64,000 nucleotides of DNA, taken from the NCBI RefSeq assembly GCF_009930795.1, contig NZ_CP017146.1:1488001-1552000 (forward strand), read 5' to 3'. Position 1 is the stretch's first letter; each line of letters starts with the position of its first letter. Positions 9,052-19,100 of this stretch are shown here, piece after piece. The notes beneath the pieces were generated by a model, which worked only from the letters and a program-made list of their open reading frames with translations, did not search any database and had not been told where the DNA came from. The DNA is from Marisediminicola antarctica (GTDB lineage Bacteria > Actinomycetota > Actinomycetes > Actinomycetales > Microbacteriaceae). The position numbers were made by a program, and so were the translations under genes.

Positions 9052-10107
9052 TTGACCGACGAACAGGACGCATACATGCGCTATCGCACTCTCGGAAACA
9101 GCGGGGCGGTTGTCTCGACGTACGCCCTCGGCACGATGACCTTCGGCGCGGAGGCCGACTCCGCCACCTCCCACGCACTGCTCGACACCTTTGTGGCCGC
9201 CGGCGGCACCCTCGTCGACACCGCGGATGTGTACAGCGCCGGCGTCTCAGAACAGATGATCGGCACCTGGCTGGCGGCGCACCCCGTGGAACGGGAGCAG
9301 ATCGTGCTCGCCACCAAGGGCCGGTTTCCGATGGGCAGTGGCCCCAACGACCTCGGCACCAGCCGCCGCCACCTGACACGTGCTCTTGATGACTCCCTAC
9401 GTCGCCTCGGCACCGAACACATCGACCTCTATCAACTGCACGCCTGGGATCCGGTCACCCCGCTCGACGAAACCCTGCGTTTTCTCGACGACGCCATCCG
9501 TGCGGGCAAAATCGGTTACTGGGGCGTCTCCAACTTCACCGGATGGCAGCTCACCAAGGCCGCTCACCGGGCACAGGCGCTCGGCTTCACCCCGCCGGTT
9601 AGCGTCCAGCCGCAATACAGCCTGTTGGTGCGCGAAATCGAGAGTGAAATCGTGCCCGCCGCCCTCGACGCCGGCCTCGGACTGCTGCCCTGGTCACCCC
9701 TCGGCGGCGGCTGGCTCACCGGCAAATACCAGCGCGATGTGGACCCAACAGGCGCTACCCGCCTCGGCGAAGACCCGCAGCGCGGCATGGAAGCATGGCT
9801 GCCGCGCAACGAACTCGACCGCACCTGGATGATCGTGGACACCGTCGCCGCGGTGGCCGCAGAGATCGGTGCGACGAGCGGGCAGGTCTCGCTGGCGTGG
9901 CTCGAAGCGCAACCGGGCGTCACAGCGGTGATCCTGGGGGCGCGCACGGTGGCTCAACTGAGCGAGAATCTGGTCGCGGCATCCGTGGCGCTGAGCCCGA
10001 CGCAGCTCGAGCGGTTGAGCGCGGTCAGCGCCCCCGTCGTCTCGGACTACCCCTACGGCGCTGCGGCGCTCGCACAGCGCGACCGTCGGCTGCCCGGCGG
10101 CCGCTGA
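9052..10107 (+). CDS. Aldo/keto reductase
   Basis: 351 aa NADPH-dependent oxidoreductase of the aldo/keto reductase superfamily (YhdN/YajO-like soluble type). The catalytic tetrad is visible: Asp and Tyr in LVDTADVYSAG, Lys in LATKGRF and His in YQLHAWD. The barrel continues through GYWGVSNFTGWQL and the LPWSPLGGGWLTGKY loop, ending in the cofactor-binding VILGARTVAQLSENL. I favour the TTG at 9052 because AGGGGAG lies eight bases upstream; the alternative is the ATG at 9076 (MRYRTLGNSG), where many homologues begin. The gene stands alone, and its substrate cannot be read from the sequence. Confidence 0.9.
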   Translation: MTDEQDAYMRYRTLGNSGAVVSTYALGTMTFGAEADSATSHALLDTFVAAGGTLVDTADVYSAGVSEQMIGTWLAAHPVEREQIVLATKGRFPMGSGPNDLGTSRRHLTRALDDSLRRLGTEHIDLYQLHAWDPVTPLDETLRFLDDAIRAGKIGYWGVSNFTGWQLTKAAHRAQALGFTPPVSVQPQYSLLVREIESEIVPAALDAGLGLLPWSPLGGGWLTGKYQRDVDPTGATRLGEDPQRGMEAWLPRNELDRTWMIVDTVAAVAAEIGATSGQVSLAWLEAQPGVTAVILGARTVAQLSENLVAASVALSPTQLERLSAVSAPVVSDYPYGAAALAQRDRRLPGGR

Positions 10108-10347
10108 CCCCGGAGCGGATCGTTGGGCGCGACCCCCTGCAGGTGGGAAGTGCGAGTATCCGCCGTACCCTCGCGGTAGTCGACATCTTCGACAACGTCG
10201 AGGATCAAAATATTTCCGCTTGCACCACACCGGCGCCGGGTCCACAGGGGCCGCCGCGAGCGTGGGGCATCGTGCACCCGAGAAGAAGCACCGCTCCGTA
10301 GTCGTAATGAAAGAGCTGCCTGCTCGGCTGACCCGACCCGCGGGTCC

Positions 10348-11034
10348 CTACTGACCGCCGTCGGTGAGGCTCGCGTAGACCACGATGTTGTCGAGGTGGG
10401 GGCCCGCAGCGCCGTCGAATACGCCGCCGCAGGTGATCAGGCGCAGGGCGGCGTGGTCGGTGTTGCCGTACACCTTCTGGGTGGGGAAATCGGCTTTCGG
10501 GTACTGCTCGACTGCATCGACGGTGAAGATTGCCACGGTTCCGTCATCGCGGGCGACGGTGACCTCGTCGCCGGGGCGCATGTCGCCGAGGCGGTAGAAG
10601 ATGGCGGGTCCGGTGTTGCTGGTGACGTGCCCGAGGACGATCGATGGTCCGAGTTCGCCCGGGGTGGGTGAGCCGCGGTACCAGCCTGCTGGGGCGGCGG
10701 GATCGAGTGGGGGGACTTCGGCGGTGCCGTCGGCGTTGAGGCCGAGTTCCATCAGTGTCGAATCGACGTCGATGGCGGGGATGCTGACCTGTGTGGGGGT
10801 CGCGGCGGACATGATCGGGCCGGTGGTCTGTGCAGCAGCGACCGGTGGCGTCGACGGCGGGGGTGTCGCGGTGACGTCCGTGGGGGAGGGGCTGGCAGCG
10901 GATGCCGGTGGTTGTGGCGGCGGGTCGTTTGCGGTCACGGCGAAGCCGATGGCGGTGCCGCCGCCGATGAGGAGAAGCACCGCCGCGGCAGCCCAGAGGC
11001 TACCGCGGCGGGACTTGCTAGGTTGCGCAGTCAC
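10348..11034 (-). CDS. Class F-like sortase
   Basis: 228 aa membrane-anchored cysteine transpeptidase. A signal-anchor (LWAAAAVLLLIGGGTAIGF) is followed by a long Pro/Ala/Thr-rich linker and the sortase barrel. His136 (IVLGHVTS) and Cys202 (LITCGGVFDG) are in place. After the cysteine there is no arginine at all (the end reads HLDNIVVYASLTDGGQ), whereas sortases normally have a catalytic Arg there. The start is a GTG at 11034, 22 bases after the stop of the surface-protein gene on the same strand, so the two probably form an operon in which this enzyme anchors that protein. An upstream ATG at 11100 would overlap the neighbour by 44 bases and is less likely. Confidence 0.85.
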   Translation of the reverse strand: MTAQPSKSRRGSLWAAAAVLLLIGGGTAIGFAVTANDPPPQPPASAASPSPTDVTATPPPSTPPVAAAQTTGPIMSAATPTQVSIPAIDVDSTLMELGLNADGTAEVPPLDPAAPAGWYRGSPTPGELGPSIVLGHVTSNTGPAIFYRLGDMRPGDEVTVARDDGTVAIFTVDAVEQYPKADFPTQKVYGNTDHAALRLITCGGVFDGAAGPHLDNIVVYASLTDGGQ

Positions 11035-11056
11035 TGATTCTCGGTCGTGTCGATCC

Positions 11057-11827
11057 TCAGTTGCGTGCGGCGACGCGGCGACGAACGGCCACGACACCAC
11101 CGGCGGCGAGCAGGAGTCCGCCGCCGAGGGCGAGCATGCCCAGATCGGGGCCGGAGGTGTTCACGCCACCGGTCTGCACGCCACCTTCAGGCATTTCTTC
11201 CATCTGGGAGACGGCGAGCGCTCCGCAGAGGGCGGGTGCGGTGGCGGCCAGGGGCAGCTCGGGAACCAGGGAGCTCATCGCGTCCTGGGCTGCCTGGCTC
11301 AGTCCGGCCGGGTCGAGACCGTGCACGACGATGACGCCGGTGCCGGCCTTGAGGGAGGCGATGGTGGCGGCGTTCATGGTGAAGGTGCGCTCGAAGGTGA
11401 ACGAGCTGCCACTCGGGGCGACGGTGAGGTCGGTTGCCGTGGACGCGTCGGTTGCGCCGTCCAGCGACAGGGTGGTTCCGATCTCGCCGTAGAAGGGCTG
11501 CCCCTCGGGGGTGTCGATGACGCCATCGCCGTTCGTGTCAGCGTCCGCCGGGGGACATACGCCCTGGGCGGCGATGTGGATGTGCTGCACGTGCGGGTAC
11601 GGGGCATCGTTGAAGGTCTCTGCGAGACCGCTCACCTCGCCGGTGACCGTGGCTTGGTCGCCGACGAGCTTGACCGTGTACGAACCAGTGGCGCCGCTGC
11701 CATTGAGAGCTTCAAGCGTTGTCTGGTAGGTCGCATCCTCTGTTGCGGCGAACGCCGGGCCAGCGGCCCCGACCGCAACACCAAGCGCCAATGCGGGAAC
11801 GAGCAGGAGTCGTGTCGTGTGCTTCAT
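11057..11827 (-). CDS. CHRD-like secreted surface protein, likely sortase substrate
   Basis: 256 aa. It has an N-terminal signal peptide (MKHTTRLLLVPALALGVAVG, cleavage near AFA-AT) and a beta-rich domain with CHRD-like features (YQTTLEALNGSGATGSYTV, HVQHIHIAAQG, VIVVHGLDP). The C-terminus looks like a cell-wall sorting signal: VQTGGVNTSGPDLG, a hydrophobic stretch (MLALGGGLLLAAGGVVAV) and RRRVAARN. No LPxTG is present; VQTGG sits where it would be. The acidic stretch DADTNGDGVIDTPEG could bind calcium. It is the first gene of the sortase pair. The role of CHRD domains outside chordin is not established. Confidence 0.8.
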   Translation of the reverse strand: MKHTTRLLLVPALALGVAVGAAGPAFAATEDATYQTTLEALNGSGATGSYTVKLVGDQATVTGEVSGLAETFNDAPYPHVQHIHIAAQGVCPPADADTNGDGVIDTPEGQPFYGEIGTTLSLDGATDASTATDLTVAPSGSSFTFERTFTMNAATIASLKAGTGVIVVHGLDPAGLSQAAQDAMSSLVPELPLAATAPALCGALAVSQMEEMPEGGVQTGGVNTSGPDLGMLALGGGLLLAAGGVVAVRRRVAARN

Positions 11828-12231
11828 TGAGATTCGTCCTTATCTAATGAGTTGCATGGCCACGATGCGGGCCACACCCGTGCTGGTTCGACACCGAACG
11901 CAATTCCGTTTGGTCTTGCCGGCAAAACTGCCGGCGAATGACGTGAACAAAAAGCGGACCTCAGGCAGTGCCGAATCTCAAGCGACGCTCCGCGGCCTGC
12001 ACAACAATGACGAGCATTCGGCTCGGCGATATACGGATGTGGACGAAACTCCCCTGTCCAAAATCTTCGTGGCATCCTTGGCACGTTTCCGTTCCGTTAC
12101 TTCTCAGACCCCGATGCGTGGGGTGGTGGCGCGTGAGGTGGTGGCCTAGGTTGAGGATTGCGGCGATATTTTTCACAACCTGACTGCAGTTTCGGGATTT
12201 TCTCGAGGACATTCGACCAAGGAGGTTCGCG
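11828..12231. other. Intergenic region between divergent surface-protein and aconitase genes
   Basis: 404 bases that must contain the promoters of both neighbours. I see no convincing gene, RNA or palindrome. The only clear element is the AAGGAGG ribosome binding site just before the GTG at 12232. Confidence 0.6.
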
Positions 12232-14211
12232 GTGGCTTATAACGTCACTGAGAAACTCATTTCCTCTCACTTGCTCAGCGGGGAGATGACGCCGGGGACC
12301 GAAATCGGCCTGCACATCGATCAGACCCTCACGCAGGATGCAACGGGAACTCTTGTCATGCTTGAGTTGGAGGCGCTGGGACTTGATCGTGCGCGCACTG
12401 AAGTATCGGTGCAGTACGTCGACCACAACCTGTTGCAGGCCGACAGTAAGAACGCGGAGGATCACGACTTCCTCCGCTCGGCCTGTCAACGTTTCGGTCT
12501 GTGGTTTTCGAAGGCCGGGAACGGGGTTTCGCACCCGACGCATATGCAGAGGTTCGGCATCCCGGGCAAGACGATGGTCGGCTCGGACAGTCACACCCCG
12601 GCTGCGGGCTCGCTCGGGATGCTGGCTATCGGCGTTGGCGGTATCGAGGTGGCTCTGGCGATCGCTGGCGAACCGCTCTACATCAGGATGCCCGAAATCT
12701 GGGGCGTGCGCCTCACCGGCGAGCTGCCGCCGTGGACGAGCGCCAAGGATGTCATTCTCGAAATGCTCCGCCGCCATGGCGTCAAGGGCGGCGTCAACCG
12801 GATCGTCGAATACTACGGACCGGGCCTGTCGACTCTCACCGCGATGGACAGGCATGTGATCGCCAATATGGGTGCCGAGCTCGGGGCGACGACAACGGTC
12901 TTCCCGGCGGACGATCAGGTGCGCGCGTTCCTGCGCGCAGAGCAACGCGAGGGCGACTTCGTCGAACTGCTCTCCGATGCGGATGCCGGTTACGACGTGA
13001 CTGAGGAGATTGACCTGTCGACCATTGTGCCGCTCATCGCGCTGCCCAGTTCGCCGGGCAATGTCGTGCCGGTGCGCGAGGTCGCCGGCAGACCGGTTGA
13101 GCAGGTCGTGATTGGGTCGTCCGCGAATCCGGGGCTGCGCGACTTCGCAATCGTCGCCGCTATCGTGAAGGGACGCCAGTCACACCCTGGCGTGTCCTTC
13201 GACGTCAACCCGAGCTCCCGACAGATCCTGCAGGATCTGACTCGAATGGGTGCCACTCTCGACTTGATCAGCGCTGGCGCCCGGTTACACCAGTCAGGCT
13301 GTATGGGCTGCATTGGCATGGGACAGGCCCCGGCAAATGGGCGCAACAGCCTGCGCACGATGCCCCGCAACTTTCCAGGCCGCTCCGGCACCAAGGAAGA
13401 CGCGGTCTACCTGTGCTCGCCGGAGACGGCGGCGGCAGCGGTGCTTACCGGGGCGATCACCGACCCGCGCGACCTTGAAGAACTATTCGACCTGACCTAC
13501 CCGACGGTCCAGTTCCCGGCCACCTCGAGCGTGAACCTGGCCATGCTCGAGGCACCTCTACCTCTGGCAGAGGCCTCCCAGGTGGAACTGGTGAAGGGCG
13601 AGAACATTTCCTCGTTGCCGGTCTTTACGCCCCTCGCCGATCGCATCGAGGCCCCCGTGGCCCTGGTGGTCGGCGACGATATTTCCACGGATGAGATTCT
13701 GCCGGCGGGCGCGCGGGTTTTGCCTTTCCGCAGCAACATCCCCAAACTCGCACGATTCACCTTCGACCAGGTCGATGAAACCTACTCGACCCGCGCGGCT
13801 GAAACCCGCGATACTTCCGGGCACATCATCATTGCCGGCACCAATTACGGGCAGGGTTCCTCGCGGGAGCATGCTGCGATCACCCCCCGTTTTCTCGGAT
13901 TGCGCGCGGTCCTTGCCGTCTCGTTCGCACGTATCCACTGGCAGAACCTCGCAAATTTCGGTGTGCTCGCTCTCGAATTCGCGGATGCGACCGATCACGA
14001 CCGCATCCAGCGTGACGATGTTCTGGTGCTGGACGGCATCCGCGAGGCTCTCGCCGCCGGAACCGAGATCACCTTGCACAATAGGACTCGCAATGAGGAC
14101 TACGCCGCCCGGCAGAATTTCTCACAGCGGCAGATCGACATGCTGCTCGCGGGTGGACTCATTTCTTGGCTGCACGAGCGGAGAGCGGCCCCGGCCCACG
14201 ATCGAGACTGA
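12232..14211 (+). CDS. Aconitate hydratase family protein (short, Aquifex-type)
   Basis: 659 aa, matching the short 'Aquifex-type' aconitase class rather than the roughly 900 aa AcnA. It would interconvert citrate and isocitrate, or act on a related hydroxy-acid. The N-terminal part has the substrate-loop sequence MVGSDSHTPAAGSLGMLAIG; the C-terminal swivel domain has GTNYGQGSSREHAA. Two iron-sulfur cysteines are visible in SGCMGCIGMGQ (Cys357 and Cys360). The usual first ligand position (GSCTN in canonical aconitases) reads GSSAN, with Ser297. The start is GTG at 12232 with a strong AAGGAGG site. Whether this is the main TCA-cycle enzyme cannot be judged from the window. Confidence 0.88.
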   Translation: MAYNVTEKLISSHLLSGEMTPGTEIGLHIDQTLTQDATGTLVMLELEALGLDRARTEVSVQYVDHNLLQADSKNAEDHDFLRSACQRFGLWFSKAGNGVSHPTHMQRFGIPGKTMVGSDSHTPAAGSLGMLAIGVGGIEVALAIAGEPLYIRMPEIWGVRLTGELPPWTSAKDVILEMLRRHGVKGGVNRIVEYYGPGLSTLTAMDRHVIANMGAELGATTTVFPADDQVRAFLRAEQREGDFVELLSDADAGYDVTEEIDLSTIVPLIALPSSPGNVVPVREVAGRPVEQVVIGSSANPGLRDFAIVAAIVKGRQSHPGVSFDVNPSSRQILQDLTRMGATLDLISAGARLHQSGCMGCIGMGQAPANGRNSLRTMPRNFPGRSGTKEDAVYLCSPETAAAAVLTGAITDPRDLEELFDLTYPTVQFPATSSVNLAMLEAPLPLAEASQVELVKGENISSLPVFTPLADRIEAPVALVVGDDISTDEILPAGARVLPFRSNIPKLARFTFDQVDETYSTRAAETRDTSGHIIIAGTNYGQGSSREHAAITPRFLGLRAVLAVSFARIHWQNLANFGVLALEFADATDHDRIQRDDVLVLDGIREALAAGTEITLHNRTRNEDYAARQNFSQRQIDMLLAGGLISWLHERRAAPAHDRD

Positions 14212-14322
14212 ATCGTGCCGCCTGAACCCCCGTCCCCCGCGGGCCCGACAGCGTGATCTAGATTTGACCGCCCGGTTGTCGTAGTCTCAAAGTCTGCTCT
14301 GCATGAAGGGAGCCCGGTCACT

Positions 14323-14646
14323 GTGACGTACGTTATTGCTCTTCCCTGCGTCGACGTGAAAGACCGGGCCTGCATCGAAGAATGCCCGGTCGATTGCATC
14401 TATGAGGGCGAACGGATGCTGTACATCCACCCGGATGAGTGCGTCGACTGCAGTGCCTGTGAGCCCGTGTGCCCGGTCGAAGCCATCTTCTATGAAGATG
14501 ATGTGCCGGAGCACTGGGCCGACTACTACAAGGCCAACGTCGAGTTCTTCGACAACATTGGCTCCCCGGGCGGGGCCGCCAAGGTGGGCGCATTTGCCAA
14601 GGATCACCCCTTGATTTCTGTACTGCCGCCGCAGGCTGTTGCCTGA
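14323..14646 (+). CDS. fdxA: 7Fe-8S ferredoxin FdxA
   Basis: 107 aa, the standard actinobacterial FdxA length and sequence. The 3Fe-4S and 4Fe-4S clusters are carried by cysteines in CVDVKDRACIEECPVDC and ECVDCSACEPVCPVEAI. The C-terminal extension (HWADYYKANVEFFDNIGSPG) is typical. The start is GTG at 14323 after GAAGGGAG. It acts as a cytoplasmic electron carrier. It stands alone between the aconitase and the convergent cupin gene, and is not adjacent to the P450, which has its own ferredoxin at 33517. Confidence 0.95.
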   Translation: MTYVIALPCVDVKDRACIEECPVDCIYEGERMLYIHPDECVDCSACEPVCPVEAIFYEDDVPEHWADYYKANVEFFDNIGSPGGAAKVGAFAKDHPLISVLPPQAVA

Positions 14647-14715
14647 AGTACCCCTTCCTCGATTGCGCGGCGCGGCCCGACCACCGAACTGTCGTGGGTC
14701 ACCGATTTGGGCAAC

Positions 14716-15051
14716 TCATCTCCGAGACTTTGCCACCGTGAACAGCACCGCCGCGTCTTCCACCGCTTCGAGTGCATGTCGACCCTCCGGTACGATCAGC
14801 AGATCGCCCGGTGAGCCACTCCAGGAGTTCTCACCCGAGATGAGGACGACGCGTCCGTGCAGCACGAAAAAGGTCGCGTCACCGGGATTCTCATGCTCAT
14901 GCAGCTTCGCGCCGGCACGCAAGGCGATCACAGTCTGGCGGAGCGTGCGTTCATTGCCTCCGAAGACGGTCTTCGCGCTACGACCACTGCTGAGCTGCCG
15001 GGCATGATCCAACTCGTGACGCACAAGAGCAGTCAACGACGACTTCATCAT
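14716..15051 (-). CDS. Small cupin-domain protein
   Basis: 111 aa. A single cupin barrel is recognisable from LRAGAKLHEHENPGDATFFV, in which His, His and Glu may bind a metal, and from GDLLIVPEGRHALEA. It starts at the first of two adjacent ATGs (15051), which has GAGG six bases upstream. Similar small cupins are found next to many unrelated genes, and no function can be assigned. It converges with fdxA with 69 bases between. Confidence 0.75.
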   Translation of the reverse strand: MMKSSLTALVRHELDHARQLSSGRSAKTVFGGNERTLRQTVIALRAGAKLHEHENPGDATFFVLHGRVVLISGENSWSGSPGDLLIVPEGRHALEAVEDAAVLFTVAKSRR

Positions 15052-15121
15052 GAGGTACCTCTCTTTGCGCGGCACTGCGCTTGCTGATCTGATTCCCAGC
15101 ATACTGTCGCCTCCAGACATT

Positions 15122-15271
15122 CCCGTGGACACGTCGATCAAGTTCACCGAGGCCCTCGTGCTCGAGGGCCTCGTGGCCTCGATCGGGACCATCGGCGACG
15201 CCTACGACAACGCGGCCGCCGCGACCGTTATGGGGCTCTGCAAGAACGAGGCCGTCGCGAAGAACTCGCCT
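15122..15271 (+). pseudogene. IS3-family transposase fragment
   Basis: About 50 codons reading DTSIKFTEALVLEGLVASIG and then TIGDAYDNAAAATVMGLCKN. This is the integrase-core block of IS3-family transposases (DAYDNAxAETxxGxxKxE). Here the DDE glutamate position reads Ala (AAATV instead of AAETV) and both ends are missing. No inverted repeats or target duplication were seen. It is a remnant, not an active element. Confidence 0.75.
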
Positions 15272-15447
15272 TCGTTGTCGTTTGGTCCGAACTAGCTGCC
15301 GTACGGACTTTCTCGATTCGACCAGATCAGCGTGGTGAGGATTGAATTCGGCGTTCGCTCAAGGGTCGCCTGCATCTCGGGGGTTTGGTCAGCGAAATCC
15401 GTGAGATGTTCCTACTGCTTCGCGCCGGCGTTCAGCTTGGACATGCG

Positions 15448-16119
15448 TCACCTATCGAGCGAGTTCGAGCATGGCCTGCCACGGGTCCGGACGTCGTCAG
15501 CGGTCCACTCATACGCTGACTCGATCGAGTTCGTGTTGGCGTTGGCGTTGGCGAGGATGAAGACGCAGACATCAAAGTCCATTGACCGGATCGATGAGAA
15601 TCCAGCCGAAGGCCTGGTGTCTATTCGACCGTTTCGAACCTTGACTTGCACTCGTCTGCCGTCCGCTGCAATCAGGTCGTACGACTTCTCCGAGTTCGGC
15701 GCCAATTCTCCTTTGTAGTAGGCGGCGCACGCGTACTCCGCCAGATCGCCAATGGGCGCATTGTTCGTTCGGATGAGACCGCGGTGCCGAAGCTCAGCGA
15801 GCAGACCCGTATACACGTGGAGAACCTCACCGACGGTCAGCATGCTGGGATCGAAGCCGGGGGAGTCTGGAGCCTTGCTCGGAGCGAACGCCTGTCGTGC
15901 AGCATCGGCCTCAGCTGGGGACAGCGCCCACTGGTCTCCGAGGTTTGCTTCAGGACGGGCAGCATGCTTTCGAAGCCAGGCGCGCAGGCGTTTCGAATCG
16001 ACGTCGAGCGCTCGTGCGAGATCGGCCGGGGTCGTTCTCTCTTGCGGAGCGCACCCGCTCTGGTGCGGTTCCTTGCTGGACTCACTCCGCGTCATTGATG
16101 TCAGAACAGGCCATGTCAC
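15448..16119 (-). CDS. DUF6998-like protein with possible nuclease-type core
   Basis: 223 aa. The N-terminal third has a helix-turn-helix-like segment (TPADLARALDVDSKRLRAWL) similar in style to Lsr2/IHF-like tails. The rest (VLHVYTGLLAELRHRGLIRT, IGDLAEYACAAYYKGEL, YDLIAADGRRVQVKVRNG) resembles DUF6998. It has an Asp followed by Gln-x-Lys spacing reminiscent of PD-(D/E)xK nucleases; that link is an inference. The GTG start at 16119 overlaps the stop of the giant gene upstream (GTGA), which suggests translational coupling; an in-frame ATG lies at 16095. Three GTTGGC units at 15535-15552 encode an Asn-Ala repeat. Confidence 0.6.
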   Translation of the reverse strand: MTWPVLTSMTRSESSKEPHQSGCAPQERTTPADLARALDVDSKRLRAWLRKHAARPEANLGDQWALSPAEADAARQAFAPSKAPDSPGFDPSMLTVGEVLHVYTGLLAELRHRGLIRTNNAPIGDLAEYACAAYYKGELAPNSEKSYDLIAADGRRVQVKVRNGRIDTRPSAGFSSIRSMDFDVCVFILANANANTNSIESAYEWTADDVRTRGRPCSNSLDR

Positions 16120-19100
16120 CCGTTACCGGTCACCGACACCGCCGCCCCATCGGGCGCGATGAGGGTGACGGAGACCGAGAGGGGCGAGGGGAGGGGCACG
16201 CCGATCTCGATCGTGGTGCCGGCGAAGGGCGTCAAGCGCCGGATGCGACGGAACGAGACCGTCCCGACCACGATGGGGGGGCGGGGAGCGGCCGGTATGT
16301 CGGCGAGATCCACCTCGACCACCAGCGGACGCCGCAGTGGCAGGCGCGGCCCGAACGGTCCGCGGCTGGTTCGCCTTGCGGCCATCACGCGCAGTCGATA
16401 GGGCTCGTCAAGCGTGGCGTCCGTGAGCACACCCACTGTGACACCGCTGAGCGGTCGCGGGGTGATACCGAGCAGTTCGAGGGTCGCGGCGGCGGGTGGC
16501 GGAGGCGGTGTCCAGCCGGGGATGGTCACCCTGCGCGTCGTCGTGCGACCGCGCGGGTCGGTGAGGGATGCTTCGATGGTGACGGATGTCGCGGCATCCG
16601 CTCGAGAGAACCACAGCGCGAGGGGCGATCGGCCGGTCACCCGAGTTCCGCGCTGCCACACCGCGGGTCCGCCGGGCGAGGTGCTCAGCGGCGTCTCGTC
16701 GAGTGATGCAAGAGTCGCCGGTCCGATCTCGATCGGGGCGGCCGAGGCGCCCGTGATGCGGGCCCGCAGTGTGTGGTCGCCGAGGGCCAGGGGGATCACG
16801 GGCGCGGTCGTGGCGGTGCGGATCACGAGGCCGGTGTGCGCGGCATCCGGCTCGGCGAATGCGAGGTCGTTGAGAACAGGCGGGGTGTCAGGGGCGGAGA
16901 GCACCGACACGATGTCGGACGGCGGAGAGCCGACCCCTCGGACGGCCCGATGCGGCTCGATCGGCTGAGGCACCGCGATGGCGCGCACCAGCCACGGCGT
17001 CCACGCGGGTGGGAGCGTCCCTTGCCACTCGGCGACATAGACGAGATCGCCTGTGACCGGGTCTCGCTTCGGCTGGGCCGGGGTGCTGTCGTCGAGTTTG
17101 ACACCCGCGACCGCCTCGGCGAAGGCGGGGCCCATCGTGTCGGCGCGCAGCGCAGCGCGATCGCTGCGGGTGCGCAGCAGCCGGAAGCTCTGCACCGGGA
17201 TGGGGCTTGATGCTTCCAACCGGAGCCTGACCTCGGTTCCTGCCCCGACTGCGACCGGCGACGAGCGGACGACGGGCGGCTCGGGGCGCGCGAGACGCGG
17301 CGCGATGACCGCGCGCAGATGCTCGTGAGGCTGTGTGCCGCCGACGCCCTGCGGCCACGGCGACTCGATGGCGGTCGAGGAGACGATGGTGACGACGAAT
17401 AGGTGGATGTCGGTCGATCCACGGGGAAGCGTGACATCGGCGGTGCGCTGGCCAGCGTCGACTTCGGCGATGCGGCGGAAGACACCGCGCTGTCGCTCCG
17501 GGGTCAGCGAGTCGTAGGCTTCGCGAAGGTCGACGAGCCGGACCGACGGGCTGTCGAGCGGGTCGGCCTGGGGTGAAAGGCCCGCAGTCTGGCGCAGGGC
17601 CGTCTCCGCGCATTCCCACACGACCGCGGTGCGGGCGTCGGCACCGGCGGCGAGGCTCCACGAGACCGCGGCGTGTGAGCAGCCGGACGCGTCGGGCAGG
17701 CTGGCGAGCGGCACGTCGGGCAGCAGAGGCGGCGGCAGCGGGTGCACCGGCACGGGGCTTGCGGCGTGCGTGTCGGCTCGTTCGCCGAAGGGGGTGGGAG
17801 TGGGGCCGCTGAGCAGGTGGCGACGGGTCCACAGCGCGGCACCCCAGCGCCACACCGTTGCGAAGTCGAGCGTGGGCACGGTGGCGGTAAGTCGGTAGCG
17901 ACGGGCACCGCTGCCACGGGTCGCTCCGCCGAGCGGTGCAGTGCCCTCTTCGTTAAGTTCAACGACGGTGCAGCCGACCCCGGTGGGAGCGTCTCCCGCA
18001 AACGTGACTGCAAGGTCGCGGTCGAATCCACCTATCGGCACGCCACCCGTCGGCGAGAGCACGGGCGCCGAGGCGGGCGCGGGCGCGACCGGATGGAACA
18101 CGACGCGCACGTCGATCCTCGAAGGCCGCCGCTGCGTCCACTCGGTCGCGACGTCGACCTCGAGTGTCGTCGGCGCGGCGGTCGAACCGGTGTAGCGCAT
18201 GTCGAGCTTGGCTGAGATGATGGCGGACAGCTCGGGAGCAGGTTCGTCTCCCGCGTAGCCGACCTCGCGCCATGGTGACCACACTCCGAACACGTCGGCG
18301 AGGGCGACGCCGTAGCGCACGTTGCGTCCGCTGCTGCCGAGCGCGATTTGAGCGGGGGCGTGCATGAGCGTCGCGCGATCGAAGCCCGGCTGGCCCTGCG
18401 GACCGTCGGGCGAGATCGCGAGCGTGCGCCAGCCCTGGGGGAGTCGTCGCTCGATGATCGGTTCGGCGACGGGCGAGCCGACATCGGCGACGACGGCCGC
18501 CTGCTGAGTGGGGGTGCCGAGCATGGCCGACGCGAGCGTGCGTCGGTAGGTGAGACGGATGCTCTCGCCCCATGGCGCGTCGGGCTGCCGGGGCTCCACG
18601 AACCCGGCCCGCGTAGCGGTGAGCTGGGTTGGCGATGGCACTTGGCTGAGTTGAGCTCCGCGCGGCGCGTAGGCGGCGAACTCGGCCGGGCCGATGCCGG
18701 CGGGGAGCGGCTGGTCGTCGAGCACTTGGTCGCCGGGCCCCAGCACCTGGCGGTACTGGGCGGTGACCAGCAGTTCGTCGTGGGCGATCGGAATCTGGTC
18801 GTCGTCGAGCGACTCGGTCGTGTACACGGCGCCGAAGCCGGTGGCGAGGTTCAGGAACGGGTCGACCTGTGCCGTGAGACCGAGCACCGCCCACGGCCGC
18901 GGGTCGACGTGCGCGTCGAGCGAGGAGGTGGCGGCTGATCCGTCGACGTGTGGGGCCGTGGTCGTTGTCCACGCCTCGGTGCGCATCTGCGCGAACTCGG
19001 GCACGCCGGAATCGTAGAGTGCCTCCACGGCGGGGAGGACGAACTTGCGCAGTTCGTCGACGAGCGCGACGGGATCGGGTCCTTCCCAGGTCGGCGTCCG

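Noticed and set aside
8570-9174. Minus-strand open frames with Ala-Lys, Glu-Gly or Arg-Arg dipeptide repeats
   Set aside because: The repeats come only from the hexanucleotide tract, and the flanks show no conserved sequence or start signals.
12097-12945. 282-codon minus-strand frame over the aconitase start
   Set aside because: It is antisense to a conserved enzyme and its strong ribosome binding site; no family features.
15122-15271. Intact insertion sequence
   Set aside because: Only about 50 codons of the integrase core remain, without ends or inverted repeats.
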